Positions 34,205 through 42,704 of a stretch of 64,000 nucleotides of DNA are shown in pieces; position 1 is the first letter of the stretch; each line of letters opens with the position of its first letter. The position numbers and the translations under genes were made by a program. The DNA comes from Duncaniella muricolitica (GTDB lineage Bacteria; Bacteroidota; Bacteroidia; Bacteroidales; Muribaculaceae): the NCBI GenBank assembly GCA_025808375.1, contig CP061009.1, forward strand, positions 62,001 to 126,000, in the 5' to 3' direction. The notes beneath the pieces were generated by a model. It was not told the origin of the DNA and did no database searches. It saw nothing but the letters and a program-made list of their open reading frames with translations.

Positions 34205-34412
34205 CCTCAAAAGTTGGTATATTGACAGCATTTTGCCCCTGTGCTATACCTACAATGTGGTAGAGTGGGGTATGGGGGCGACATTCGCAGCAAGAGTTTT
34301 TATGGGATGGTGTCTGATATTTATTTTCAATACCCTCTTACATTTGTCAATCGCATGGGATGTTTTTATGTCGATTATTCGTTTGATGTGATGAATTTTG
34401 CTGATTTTTGTG

Positions 34413-34420
34413 TACTTTTG
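34413..34420 (+). promoter_or_regulatory. -7 box of dapB
   Basis: TACTTTTG ends 7 nt before the ATG at 34428. The spacing implies a leader of only a few bases. No TTTG stands at the standard upstream distance. Confidence 0.45.
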
Positions 34421-34427
34421 CAGAGTC

Positions 34428-35219
34428 ATGAAAATAGCAATCATAGGATATGGAAAGATGGGTCATGCCATCGAGCGTATAGCTCTCGAGCGTGGCCATC
34501 AGATAGTGTCGGTGATAGATGCCGACAACACCGCCGAGTTTGACTCCGACGCCTTTGCGTCGGCCGATGCGGCCATCGAGTTTACCACCCCCTCGACCGC
34601 TCCGGTCAACATTGTGCGCTCGGCCGAGCGCGGAGTGCCCGTGGTGTGTGGTTCGACCGGCTGGGCCGACCGCCGCGCCGAGGTCGAGGAGGCTGTGCTC
34701 AATGCCGGGTCGGCACTGATAGCTTCAAGCAATTTCAGCATCGGCGTGCATGTGTTCAACAGCATCTCGCGTCGTTTGGCCCGCATCATGGACAAGCTGG
34801 AGCAGTATGAGCCCTCGATGACCGAGACCCACCACATCCACAAGCTCGACCATCCCTCGGGCACGGCCATCACCATCGCCGACGGCATTCTGGAAGAGTG
34901 TCCGCGCATCAAGTGCTGGGACGAGACCGGTGTGGTGTGGAAGAATGCTCCCGAGCAGGAGCGCGACGCTCAGATGGCTGCCGCCGAGGCCCGCGCCCGT
35001 GAGCTCGGCGATGACAAACTCGGCATACTCACCTATCGCGACGGCGAAGTGCCGGGCATACACAAGGTAAAATGGGAGTCGGCCGTCGACACCATCACCA
35101 TCGAACATTCGGCCAAGTCGCGCGACGGTTTTGCTCTCGGAGCGGTAATCGCCGCCGAGTGGATAGCCCACCGCAAGGGTATATTTACAATTGACCGAAT
35201 GATGGAAGACATCCTCTGA
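34428..35219 (+). CDS. dapB: 4-hydroxy-tetrahydrodipicolinate reductase
   Basis: An NAD(P)H-dependent step of the diaminopimelate and lysine pathway, supplying peptidoglycan. It has 263 aa. The N-terminal Rossmann motif is AIIGYGKMGHAIE, and the catalytic motif is HHIHKLDHPSGTAITIADGI with the conserved His-His and Lys. The ATG at 34428 is chosen because the Rossmann strand begins there and the -7 box lies just upstream. lepB starts 10 bp later, so dapB heads the run dapB-lepB-wbqC-GT32-metF. Confidence 0.96.
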   Translation: MKIAIIGYGKMGHAIERIALERGHQIVSVIDADNTAEFDSDAFASADAAIEFTTPSTAPVNIVRSAERGVPVVCGSTGWADRRAEVEEAVLNAGSALIASSNFSIGVHVFNSISRRLARIMDKLEQYEPSMTETHHIHKLDHPSGTAITIADGILEECPRIKCWDETGVVWKNAPEQERDAQMAAAEARARELGDDKLGILTYRDGEVPGIHKVKWESAVDTITIEHSAKSRDGFALGAVIAAEWIAHRKGIFTIDRMMEDIL

Positions 35220-35229
35220 AACATCATCT

Positions 35230-36669
35230 ATGGACTCTAAAACTTTTATCGACGGCTTCAAGCGTCGCGTGCGCGAGAACAGTGTGTCGCGATGGGTGCG
35301 TTTCGGCATCGTCTCGCTCATTTTCTTCCTGTGGGTCGCCTGGCTGGGCAACTGGTGGGTGGCTCTGGCGTGGATATTGCTTTTTGACATCTACATCACG
35401 GGCTATATACCCTTCACGTGGTGGAAGAAGTCGAAAAATGCCACCGTGCGGGCCGTGATGAGCTGGGTCGACGCGATAGTCTACGCGTTGATTCTCGTCT
35501 ATTTTGTCTTCACTTTCGTCGGACAGAACTATCAGATACCCTCCTCCTCGCTCGAAAAGTCGCTTCTCGTAGGCGACTATCTGTGGGTCAACAAGATGGC
35601 CTATGGCCCGCGCGTGCCTTTCACCCCGATTCACTTCCCTCTGGTGCAGAACACTTTCCCGATACTCAACACCAAGAGCTATCTTGACTCGCCTCAGTGG
35701 AAATATCATCGTCTCAAAGGGCTCGGCCGTGTGGAGCGCGGCGACATCGTGGTGTTCAACTTCCCTGCCGGCGACACTGTGGCTGTCAAGATTCAAAACC
35801 CCGACTACTATACGCTCTGCAAGATGTACGGGCGCGACAATGTGCTCTCCAATCCGCAGACCTTCGGTGAGATTATCTATCGTCCCGTGGACCGTCGCGA
35901 GAACTATGTCAAGCGCGCTGTCGGACTCCCGGGCGAGCGGCTCAAGATAGTCGACGGTGTGATATATATCAACGGTGAGCCTATCGAGCAGCCCGAGATG
36001 GTGCAGTTCAACTATTATTACCAGCTCAAGAACGGCCGTATGAGCGACGAGACCTTTGACGCGCTCGGCATCTCGGCCGACGACCGCCACATGGTGCCCG
36101 TTGGTCCGGATGACGTCGAGGCTCTGCGTCAGCTCGGCTTTACGGTCAATCCCGACGGTACTGTGCCCCAGGTCTACGCCTCGCCTCTTACTTCGGCTAT
36201 GGTCAAGGCTCTCGAGGCCGATCCTGCGGTGGCCAAGGTGATGAAAATGCCGGCCACGCATGAGGAATATCTCTATCCCGAAGGTGTGTCATCCTCATGG
36301 ACCCGTGCCGACTATGGCGAGATATGGATTCCGGCCAAAGGCTCTACGCTGCGTCTCTCGCCCGAGGCCTGGAAGCGTTACGGCCGCGTGATACGCGACT
36401 ATGAGGGCAATCCTTCGGCACGTCTGGGCGAGGACGGCAAGGTGTATATCGACGGCAAGCCTGTCGACACCTATACCTTCAAGATGGACTATTACTTCAT
36501 GATGGGCGACAACCGCGACAATTCGCTCGACTCGCGTTACTGGGGTTTTGTCCCCGAAAATCACATCGTAGGTCGTCCCGAACGTGTGCTCATCTCTTTT
36601 GACAAAGACCGTTCACTCTTTGACGGCGGCATCCGCTGGAACCGCATACTTAATTCAATTAGTAATTAG
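35230..36669 (+). CDS. lepB: Signal peptidase I (long Bacteroidota form)
   Basis: Removes signal peptides at the outer face of the inner membrane. It has 479 aa, longer than the usual proteobacterial enzyme, with two N-terminal membrane spans (about residues 24-60 and 78-98). The catalytic Ser107 is in IPSSSLEKSLLVGD and the general base Lys228 is in NYVKRAVGLPGE. An insertion of about 150 residues lies between that box and the final signature MGDNRDNSLDSRYWGFVPENH, as in other Bacteroidota. It follows dapB closely, and its 3' end runs into the AATTAGTAATT repeat region. Confidence 0.95.
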   Translation: MDSKTFIDGFKRRVRENSVSRWVRFGIVSLIFFLWVAWLGNWWVALAWILLFDIYITGYIPFTWWKKSKNATVRAVMSWVDAIVYALILVYFVFTFVGQNYQIPSSSLEKSLLVGDYLWVNKMAYGPRVPFTPIHFPLVQNTFPILNTKSYLDSPQWKYHRLKGLGRVERGDIVVFNFPAGDTVAVKIQNPDYYTLCKMYGRDNVLSNPQTFGEIIYRPVDRRENYVKRAVGLPGERLKIVDGVIYINGEPIEQPEMVQFNYYYQLKNGRMSDETFDALGISADDRHMVPVGPDDVEALRQLGFTVNPDGTVPQVYASPLTSAMVKALEADPAVAKVMKMPATHEEYLYPEGVSSSWTRADYGEIWIPAKGSTLRLSPEAWKRYGRVIRDYEGNPSARLGEDGKVYIDGKPVDTYTFKMDYYFMMGDNRDNSLDSRYWGFVPENHIVGRPERVLISFDKDRSLFDGGIRWNRILNSISN

Positions 36670-36763
36670 TAATTATCAATTAGTAATTCTTGGCTTGCCA
36701 AGGATTACCGACTGTCAATTGCGAAATGCTAATTACTAATTACTAATTGCCAATTACTAATTA
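36655..36763 (+). repeat. AATTAGTAATT direct and inverted repeat spacer
   Basis: Several copies of AATTAGTAATT on the left and its complement AATTACTAATT on the right enclose the palindrome CTTGGCTTGCCAAG. The spacer can fold into one long imperfect hairpin between lepB and the WbqC-like gene. It may tune expression of the downstream genes. Confidence 0.75.
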
Positions 36764-36777
36764 AAAAAAGGGGGGCT

Positions 36778-37416
36778 TTGCGACCGATACTTTATCCATC
36801 CGTTCATCTGACTCTTCCTCCCCGTCTTTGCGGGGGGATAGAGCTGTATGTCGGAGCGTGGGCGGCCGGGAGCTATGCCATGGACTGGGATGCGGCTTTT
36901 GACAAGCGCGACAAAGCCACCCATCGTTTCACCATAGCCGACACCCGCGGCCGTCTTGACCTGACAGTCCCGATAGCCAAACCGGCCTCGAGCCGTTGCC
37001 GGTGGAGTGAAATCGGAGTCTCGACCCACGGGGCATGGTGGGACGTACACCGTGTGGCTCTGGAGAGTGCCTATGGCCGCACACCCTACTTCGAGTTTTA
37101 TATCGACCGCTTCCTGCCCATGCTCACCGTCGGAGTCACCGACCGCTATCCCCGTCTCTGTGACCTCGCCTCGGCCTGGGATGAGCAGATAGCCGACATC
37201 CTGGGGCTGACCCGTGACAACCGGCGTGAGGCGACGGAGCACGACAGCCGGCTTAAAGAAGCGGCCGACCTGCAGATTCCCCCCTACCGTCAGGTCAGAG
37301 CGTCGCGGCTCGGTTTTCTGCCGGGACTCTCGGTGCTCGACCTCATATTCAATCTCGGCCCCGAGTCACAGATATATCTCAACGACCTCGCAAACACATT
37401 ATATAACGACCTATAA
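36778..37416 (+). CDS. WbqC-like family protein
   Basis: A 212-aa protein of the WbqC family, members of which lie in O-antigen and capsule loci; the biochemical role is not settled. Visible features are the N-terminal RPILYPSVHLTLPP, YAMDWDAAFDKRDKATHRF, TVPIAKP and the C-terminal LGFLPGLSVLDLIFNLGPES. I accept the TTG start at 36778 because the family begins with this motif, there is no in-frame ATG nearby, and a purine-rich AAAAAAAGGGGGGC precedes it. A GT32-like gene begins 23 bp later. Confidence 0.85.
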   Translation: MRPILYPSVHLTLPPRLCGGIELYVGAWAAGSYAMDWDAAFDKRDKATHRFTIADTRGRLDLTVPIAKPASSRCRWSEIGVSTHGAWWDVHRVALESAYGRTPYFEFYIDRFLPMLTVGVTDRYPRLCDLASAWDEQIADILGLTRDNRREATEHDSRLKEAADLQIPPYRQVRASRLGFLPGLSVLDLIFNLGPESQIYLNDLANTLYNDL

Positions 37417-37439
37417 CGACTCACACATCTGACTAACCG

Positions 37440-38216
37440 ATGATTCCCAAGATAATTCATTATACATGGTTTAGCAATGAGCCGCTCTCAGCCGACATAC
37501 AGGCCTGCATCGACTCCTGGCAGCGACATATGCCCGACTACACCATAATGAAATGGGACCTGGAGAGCATAGCCGACATCGACAACATATTCATGCGCGA
37601 AGCCATTGCCAAGCGCAAATGGGCATTTGCCGCCGACTTTGTGCGTCTTCATGTCATCTATCATTACGGAGGCATATATCTCGATACCGATATGAAGATT
37701 CTGCGGTCGCTCGACCCTATGCTCCGGCATCGCGCGTTTATCGGGCGTGAACATTCGTTTCATCTCATCGAGCATCGCACCGAGCACTTCCTGACATCAC
37801 ACTGTTTCGGAGCCGAGCCCCGTCATCCCTATATCAAGAGGTGTCTCGACTATTACGAAGGACGGCGATTTGTCACAGGCACATGCCCCGACCTGCCCGT
37901 ATCGCTCACGCTGGATATGACACTGATGCCCTATATCCAGAGCGAGATAGCCAAACAGTGGGGCTACAGCCCCTCGACACTGCGCGATGAGTTGCAGGAG
38001 CTGCCCGACGGTCTCACAGTCTATCCGAGCGAGTGTTTCGACCCTCAGCCTCCCGGTCCGGACAGCTACGGACAGCATCTGGCACTCGGCTCATGGCGCG
38101 AAAGCCGCATAGTGCGTCCTAAAGACGACTGGCGTTACAAGATAGAGTGGCGCGTCGTGGCCATGCTCAGGGCCATTCTTTCGGCAATGGGCTATGAGGT
38201 AATCAAGAAAAATTAG
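37440..38216 (+). CDS. Glycosyltransferase with DXD motif, GT32-like
   Basis: A 258-aa GT-A fold sugar transferase of the capsular polysaccharide synthesis/GT32 group. The start IPKIIHYTWFSNEPLS and AADFVRLHVIYHYGGIYLDTDMKI contain the family signature and the DTD metal motif. No membrane segment is seen, so it acts in the cytoplasm on a lipid-linked or sugar acceptor. It is sandwiched between the WbqC-like gene and metF (14 bp), suggesting co-transcription rather than a dedicated capsule locus. Confidence 0.88.
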   Translation: MIPKIIHYTWFSNEPLSADIQACIDSWQRHMPDYTIMKWDLESIADIDNIFMREAIAKRKWAFAADFVRLHVIYHYGGIYLDTDMKILRSLDPMLRHRAFIGREHSFHLIEHRTEHFLTSHCFGAEPRHPYIKRCLDYYEGRRFVTGTCPDLPVSLTLDMTLMPYIQSEIAKQWGYSPSTLRDELQELPDGLTVYPSECFDPQPPGPDSYGQHLALGSWRESRIVRPKDDWRYKIEWRVVAMLRAILSAMGYEVIKKN

Positions 38217-38230
38217 AACCGATATAATTA

Positions 38231-39184
38231 ATGAGAGTAATAGACCACCTTACACGCAACGACGGGCGCACGGCATTCTCTTTTGAGATACTTCCCCCGC
38301 TCAAGGGCAACGATATATCGCGCGTATACGGCATCATCGACCGTCTGCGCGAGTTTGACCCGAAGTACATCAACATAACGTCACACCGCAGCACCGTCGA
38401 GTATCAGGAACGCCCCGACGGCACTATCGTCAAGAAAAAGATACGCAAGCGTCCCGGCTCGGTAGCCATTGCCTCGGCCATACAAAACAAGTATGGCATC
38501 ACGGCCGTCCCCCACATCATATGCAAGGGATTCACGCGCGACGAGACTGAGTATGCCCTCATCGACCTCAACTTTCTCGGAGTGCATGACCTGCTGCTCC
38601 TCCAGGGCGACGCCAAGGGGCCCGACAAGTCGACCGACCCGTCACTGGTCAATCTTCATGCCACCGACCTACAGGCTCAGGTCAACGATTTCAACCGCGG
38701 CATCTATGCCGACGGCGAGCCCTTCGAGGCCAACGCCACACCTTTCAGCTACGGCATGGCCTGTTATCCCGAAAAGCACGAGGCCGCGCCCAACATGGAG
38801 AGCGATCTGCGTTACGCGCGGATGAAAGTAGACAACGGAGCGTCATATCTCGTGACCCAGATGTTTTTTGACAATCAGAAATATTACGATTTCGTAACCC
38901 GCTGCCGGGCCGAAGGCATCACGGTCCCCATTATTCCCGGCATTAAGCCTGTGGTCACACGCAGCCAGCTCACGGTGTTGCCGAGAGTGTTTCGCAGCGA
39001 CATTCCCGAGCCTTTTGCAGCCGAGCTCGCCCGATGTACCACCGACGAGCAGGCCAAAGCCGTAGGTGTCGAATGGTGCATAGCGCAGTGTCGCGACCTT
39101 ATGGCCCACGGAGTCCCCTCGCTCCACTTCTACACGCTTATGGCCACCGACTCAGTGGCCCGAGTGGCAAAAGAGATATATTGA
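38231..39184 (+). CDS. metF: Methylenetetrahydrofolate reductase
   Basis: A flavoprotein reducing 5,10-methylene-THF to 5-methyl-THF, the methyl donor for MetH (the window start carries metH). It has 317 aa. Motifs are FSFEILPPLKGND with the catalytic Glu, YINITSHRSTVEY, VPHIICKGFTRDE, DLLLLQGDAKGPD and SYLVTQMFFDNQKYYDF. It is the last gene of the dapB run and ends 374 bp before the next gene. Confidence 0.96.
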   Translation: MRVIDHLTRNDGRTAFSFEILPPLKGNDISRVYGIIDRLREFDPKYINITSHRSTVEYQERPDGTIVKKKIRKRPGSVAIASAIQNKYGITAVPHIICKGFTRDETEYALIDLNFLGVHDLLLLQGDAKGPDKSTDPSLVNLHATDLQAQVNDFNRGIYADGEPFEANATPFSYGMACYPEKHEAAPNMESDLRYARMKVDNGASYLVTQMFFDNQKYYDFVTRCRAEGITVPIIPGIKPVVTRSQLTVLPRVFRSDIPEPFAAELARCTTDEQAKAVGVEWCIAQCRDLMAHGVPSLHFYTLMATDSVARVAKEIY

Positions 39185-39558
39185 GAGGCTGAAACAGAAT
39201 AAATGACAACCGGCGTCCTTATCTACGTCTTGGCGCATGGTTGCGGCCGGCGTGAGCTATTTGTTGGCATTTTGACCGTTTTGCAAGAAAAATTCATGCG
39301 TCGGTACCAATAAAATTGACATAAAATCACAGTCTGTCATGAAAGTGTCGGCCTGTGGTAAAATAGTATTATTTACGAGGGCAAATTTGTACTAAATTTG
39401 CCCTCGTAGTTTTTAGTAAAAGAAACCTGTTGAATCTATTACCGCAAATACCCATTACCTAATATCGTTATATTTTCCTCTACAGGACCACAAGTTTTTT
39501 TGCCTAAATCTGCATCCTTTTACCAAACCGACACATTTTTGTCAATTTAAAACCTTAA
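39185..39558 (+). other. Intergenic region after metF
   Basis: A 374-bp AT-rich spacer. It contains the perfect 15-bp hairpin at 39374-39408; I see no gene or recognised riboswitch, and no convincing promoter for the secreted protein that follows. Confidence 0.6.
39374..39408 (+). terminator. Hairpin terminator downstream of metF
   Basis: Perfect 15-bp arms TACGAGGGCAAATTT and AAATTTGCCCTCGTA with a 5-nt loop, followed by GTTTTT. Confidence 0.8.
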
Positions 39559-40536
39559 ATGCTTATGATTAAAAATTTACTCTCAATCGCAGCAATGACA
39601 TTCTTTGCTCTCGGTGCAAGTGCCGAGACGTTGGAGCTTACTCTCGCCGACCTTGGTTCCGGATGGGGTAATGCAACATATGATGCCGCTACTAAAACTA
39701 TAACCTACGTAGATGCGTGGACCGGAAAAGGTTGGTGGCTCGGAGATGTGGATTATAGCAAGTATGACGAGGCTGTAATCGAGTTTGAGCCTACTACTTT
39801 TGATGTAAAGCTCGTTGTGGAATATGTGTCTGACGGAGCCCAAAGTTCTGATGCAACTGTTATGGCTGGAGCAACAAAAGTGACATGTCCGCTTAACGAG
39901 ACCTATAAAAATGCTGTAAAGCAGATATATATTCAAAATTCAGCCGCCGGCTCTCTGACTCTTAAGGCTGCTTATCTGCAGAACTCGGTGCCATTTGACC
40001 CTACCAAGGATGTCGAGTTGTGGAGTGGCGACCATAATCTTGGTGGTTGGAGTGGTGGACAGCCTCTTCAGATTGCATGTTCACAGTTTACCGCCAATAA
40101 GATTGCTGTTGGTGACAAGATAAAGATTTCCTATACCACAACCACTGGCGGTTCGTTTAAAGTGCAGTATGTGACGCAAGGATGGGCATGGACCGATTTT
40201 CCTCCTTTCCTCGCTCTTGAAGGGGTAAATGCTGAATATGGTACATATTATTCATCTGCATCCGGCTCAATTGAGATTCCGGTTGATGCTGCGACTCTTA
40301 AGATTCTGCAGGAAGAGCGTAGTATCCTTATTGCCGGTGAAGAGAGCGTAAATATCACACAGGTAGATATTGTAAGATCTGATGGCGCCGGCAGCACAGC
40401 CATCACCGACATCGAGGCAGCCGACGAGAACGCTCCCGTGGAATACTACAACCTCCAGGGCGTACGTGTGGAGAATCCCTCCAATGGTCTCTACATACGC
40501 CGTCAGGGCAACAAAGTGACAAAGGTCATCATTTGA
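39559..40536 (+). CDS. Secreted beta-rich protein with C-terminal sorting-like tail
   Basis: A 325-aa exported protein with a signal peptide (ending near GASAE, about residue 23). The body is beta-rich, with two tandem jelly-roll-like halves (LADLGSGWGNATYDAATK and ELWSGDHNLGGWSGGQPLQI) that look like carbohydrate-binding modules. The last 60 residues (ITDIEAADENAPVEYYNLQG, VRVENPSNGLYI) match the short C-terminal domain common on secreted Bacteroidales proteins. No catalytic motif is seen. An ATG at 39565 is an alternative start. Codon use is more AT-rich than in neighbouring housekeeping genes. Confidence 0.75.
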   Translation: MLMIKNLLSIAAMTFFALGASAETLELTLADLGSGWGNATYDAATKTITYVDAWTGKGWWLGDVDYSKYDEAVIEFEPTTFDVKLVVEYVSDGAQSSDATVMAGATKVTCPLNETYKNAVKQIYIQNSAAGSLTLKAAYLQNSVPFDPTKDVELWSGDHNLGGWSGGQPLQIACSQFTANKIAVGDKIKISYTTTTGGSFKVQYVTQGWAWTDFPPFLALEGVNAEYGTYYSSASGSIEIPVDAATLKILQEERSILIAGEESVNITQVDIVRSDGAGSTAITDIEAADENAPVEYYNLQGVRVENPSNGLYIRRQGNKVTKVII

Positions 40537-41202
40537 TCCGCTATAAGACGATTATAGCCATATACATAAAAACACTTTTCATTGACTTTCCAATAGGTTC
40601 GACATACCATTGGCACGAACGACGTGCTTGGCATAGAAACACTATTCTTTTTTGGATAGACGTAGTGATTACGTCGCCCCCATCGACAGCAAAGCCGTAG
40701 CAACCTTTTTCCCTTGGTCGCTACGGCTTTATCTCTTGTCAATTATATAGTTAAAATCCCAAAATTTGGCGTAACGTATCATTAATTTGCATAAAATCAC
40801 GCATCTGTAAATCGCATATTATGGCTCAATCCGAAATCCCGGAGCATCATAGATTAATGCCCCAGACATACGCGTCAGCAGGCATCTGCAACCGAACAGG
40901 CCCCACGCATGACTCTCTATATCCCGCATGGGCGTCCGTAGGCATCCTGTGCATACCACACTACATCCGCAAGGGCGTCCGTAGGACGCAGATTTGATAG
41001 TAACCGGGTACACCGAAGCGCAGCGGAGGTGTGCCCGTACAAATGACACAATACAATGATGGCGTCCGACAGGACGCCGATTATCGGGCATGATAGCTGA
41101 TACAGCCCCCTCTCACGATAACCGATGTCCTGTCGGACATCATTTCTTTATAGCGTGCCACACCGGGCACACCTCCGCTGCGCTTCGGTGTACCCTATTA
41201 GA
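40537..41202. repeat. Spacer with nested inverted palindromic repeats, left of the IS110 element
   Basis: The first part holds a terminator (40691-40730). From about 40845 a family of palindromes appears around GGCGTCCG, GGACGC and TGTCCTGTCGGACA. A perfect 32-bp inverted pair lies at 41006-41037 and 41164-41195. The 40 bases at 40967-41006 recur in inverted orientation (38 of 40 identical) at 42497-42536, beyond the IS. No coding potential is evident. Confidence 0.85.
40691..40730 (+). terminator. Hairpin terminator after the secreted protein gene
   Basis: 11-bp arms AAAGCCGTAGC and GCTACGGCTTT with an 18-nt pyrimidine-rich loop. Confidence 0.65.
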
Positions 41203-41232
41203 TTTGCAGTTGCAAAGAAAAGGTTAACTTTG
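41203..41232 (+). promoter_or_regulatory. Promoter at the left end of the IS110 element
   Basis: TTTG at 41203-41206, an 18-nt spacer and TAACTTTG at 41225-41232. Transcription would start near 41239, more than 200 nt before the transposase ATG. Confidence 0.6.
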
Positions 41233-41238
41233 CAGATA

Positions 41239-41451
41239 GAATCCTTAAAATAATTAACAATTAAAAAAGAAAGAACCTCCTAATGTCGCGTTAGCCTAAG
41301 GTGTACCCATGAGCATAGACTCAATTAACCGTTGTAGGTACGACATTATTATCAGGACTAAAGCCAGAGAGTAAATAAAGACATTGGCCTTTTGAATTTA
41401 TTATCATAGTATCGGCCGTCCTGACCAGGAGATTCTCTCTAATAAAAAGCT
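41239..41451 (+). ncRNA. Candidate bridge RNA in the IS110 leader
   Basis: IS110 recombinases use a structured non-coding RNA from the element end to pair with donor and target DNA; in the IS110 subgroup it lies upstream of the transposase. This 213-nt leader starts at a good promoter, has no open frame, and contains an 8-bp stem TAATGTCG (41281-41288) with CGACATTA (41341-41348) around a 52-nt internal region, plus further small stems. The guide loops cannot be defined without the element ends. Confidence 0.45.
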
Positions 41452-42445
41452 ATGCAAATTTACGGAATTGATTTGGCTTCTGAAAAGTTTGACGTGAGTT
41501 TTATAAACTCCGATGGGCAGGCCACGCACATTGTGGTCAAGAACACAAAGCCTCAGATTGAGAAGTTTCTGGACAAGCTGCCCGAGGACTGCCGCCTTGT
41601 AGCCGAGCATACAGGCGTTTACGGAGATTTGCTGTTGAAGTTGGCAGACATGAGGAATATTCATGTCAGTTATGTCTCAGGATATGAGATCAGACACAGC
41701 ATGGGCCTGATACGTGGCAAGAGTGATCCGTTGGATGCAGCGCGTATACGGGAGTACGGCGAACGATATGCCGACAAGCTGAACGACACACACTTTCCCT
41801 CCGAGACAATCTACGAGTCTCAGGGAGGCTTTTATGCGACCGAGCGTTTGCTTGTACGGCAACGCAAACAGCTCCAGACGATGCTCAAGGGCGATGACTG
41901 CCGTCCCGAGAAGAGTGATACCGCACAGAAAAATAAAACGGGAGATGATGGAGCAACTCAACATCCAGATCTCGTCTCTTGAACAGAAGATGGCCCAGTT
42001 GATCGACGACGATGACAACTTGTCTAAGACTTCCGTTATAGCCCAGAGCATACCGGGGATCGGTCCGGTCACTGCGACAGAACTGATAATAAAGACCGAT
42101 AACTTCAAGAGGGTCAGCACAGCAAAGAAATGTGCCACGCTCGCAGGTATCTCACCTTTCCCGAACGCCACAGGCAAATCTGATAAAGGGAATCATGTGT
42201 CTCACATGGGCGATAAACAATTAAAGTCCCTGCTGTTTATGTGTGCGCGCTCGGCAGTAGTGCATTTTGAGAAGATGCGTGTCTACAAGATGAAGAAACA
42301 TGAGATCGAACACAAACACATATATGTGGTCCTCAACAATGTGGCTAACCGTCTGTTGAAAATCCTCTATGCACTCGTGAAAAAGGGAGAACTATATGAC
42401 CCGACCTACCTGCCAAGAGACCCGAGATTAAAAATTGAGTATTAA
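41452..42445 (+). pseudogene. IS110-family transposase, frameshifted
   Basis: The N-terminal DEDD RuvC-like domain is intact: D7 in YGIDLAS, E52 in VAEHTG, and D92 and D95 in SDPLDA. The C-terminal Tnp20-type domain (IPGIGPVTATELII, CATLAGISPFPNATGKSDKG) lies in another frame. The frame changes at an A5 run at 41939-41943: dropping one A joins AQK to IKREMMEQ and gives a normal protein of about 330 aa. The first frame alone would end near 41982. This is either a recent one-base expansion or a programmed frameshift. Without knowing which, activity is uncertain. Confidence 0.85.
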
Positions 42446-42704
42446 CATATTTTTACACTAATTTCTATCTAAAATCCTTGCGCAGGTCAGAGTAAACGGT
42501 TACGATCAAATCTGCGTCCTGCGGACGCCCTTGCGGGATATAGATTATCATGCATGGGATGCCTGCGGACGCGTATGTCAGGCAGAATTGGGGCGGGCAT
42601 TACTATGTGATGCACCATAACTTCGGCTTGGTCCGTAAAAAACACAGCTCCGTATTTACAAGATTAACTCTTTTAACTCCCTCAACTTTCTAAACCATAA
42701 GAGC
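42446..42704. repeat. Spacer with the right arm of the inverted palindromic repeats
   Basis: Positions 42497-42536 are the inverted partner of 40967-41006, and similarity to the left arm continues to about 42640 (GATGCCTGCGGACGCGTATG). The rest, up to the antiporter stop at 42705, is AT-rich with no gene. Confidence 0.8.

Larger units (their letters stand above)
34090..34427. other. Intergenic region with divergent promoters
   Basis: A 338-bp spacer between the TonB receptor and dapB. It holds the receptor promoter (34201-34173), a small GCCTG/CAGGC hairpin in the receptor leader near 34122-34135, and the dapB -7 box. I see no cobalamin riboswitch or other conserved leader; the 77-nt receptor leader is too short for one. 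Confidence 0.6.
41203..42475 (+). mobile_element. IS110-family insertion sequence, approximate limits
   Basis: An element with a DEDD-type transposase, a leader of about 210 nt and a short AT-rich right end. IS110 elements lack clear terminal inverted repeats, so the limits given are where the flanking palindromes stop (left, after 41195; right, before 42480). It is inserted inside a pair of inverted repeats of the spacer family. Confidence 0.7.

Noticed and set aside
34090..34250. A cobalamin riboswitch was expected upstream of the TonB receptor-chelatase operon.
   Set aside because: The leader from the predicted start is only about 77 nt and lacks the B12-box pattern; there is just one small hairpin.
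35409..35425. Other CACGTG hexamers (for example near 9788, 19476, 19711, 35409 and 55751) as further parS sites.
   Set aside because: The flanking bases do not match the 16-bp palindrome; only the site at 12379 does.
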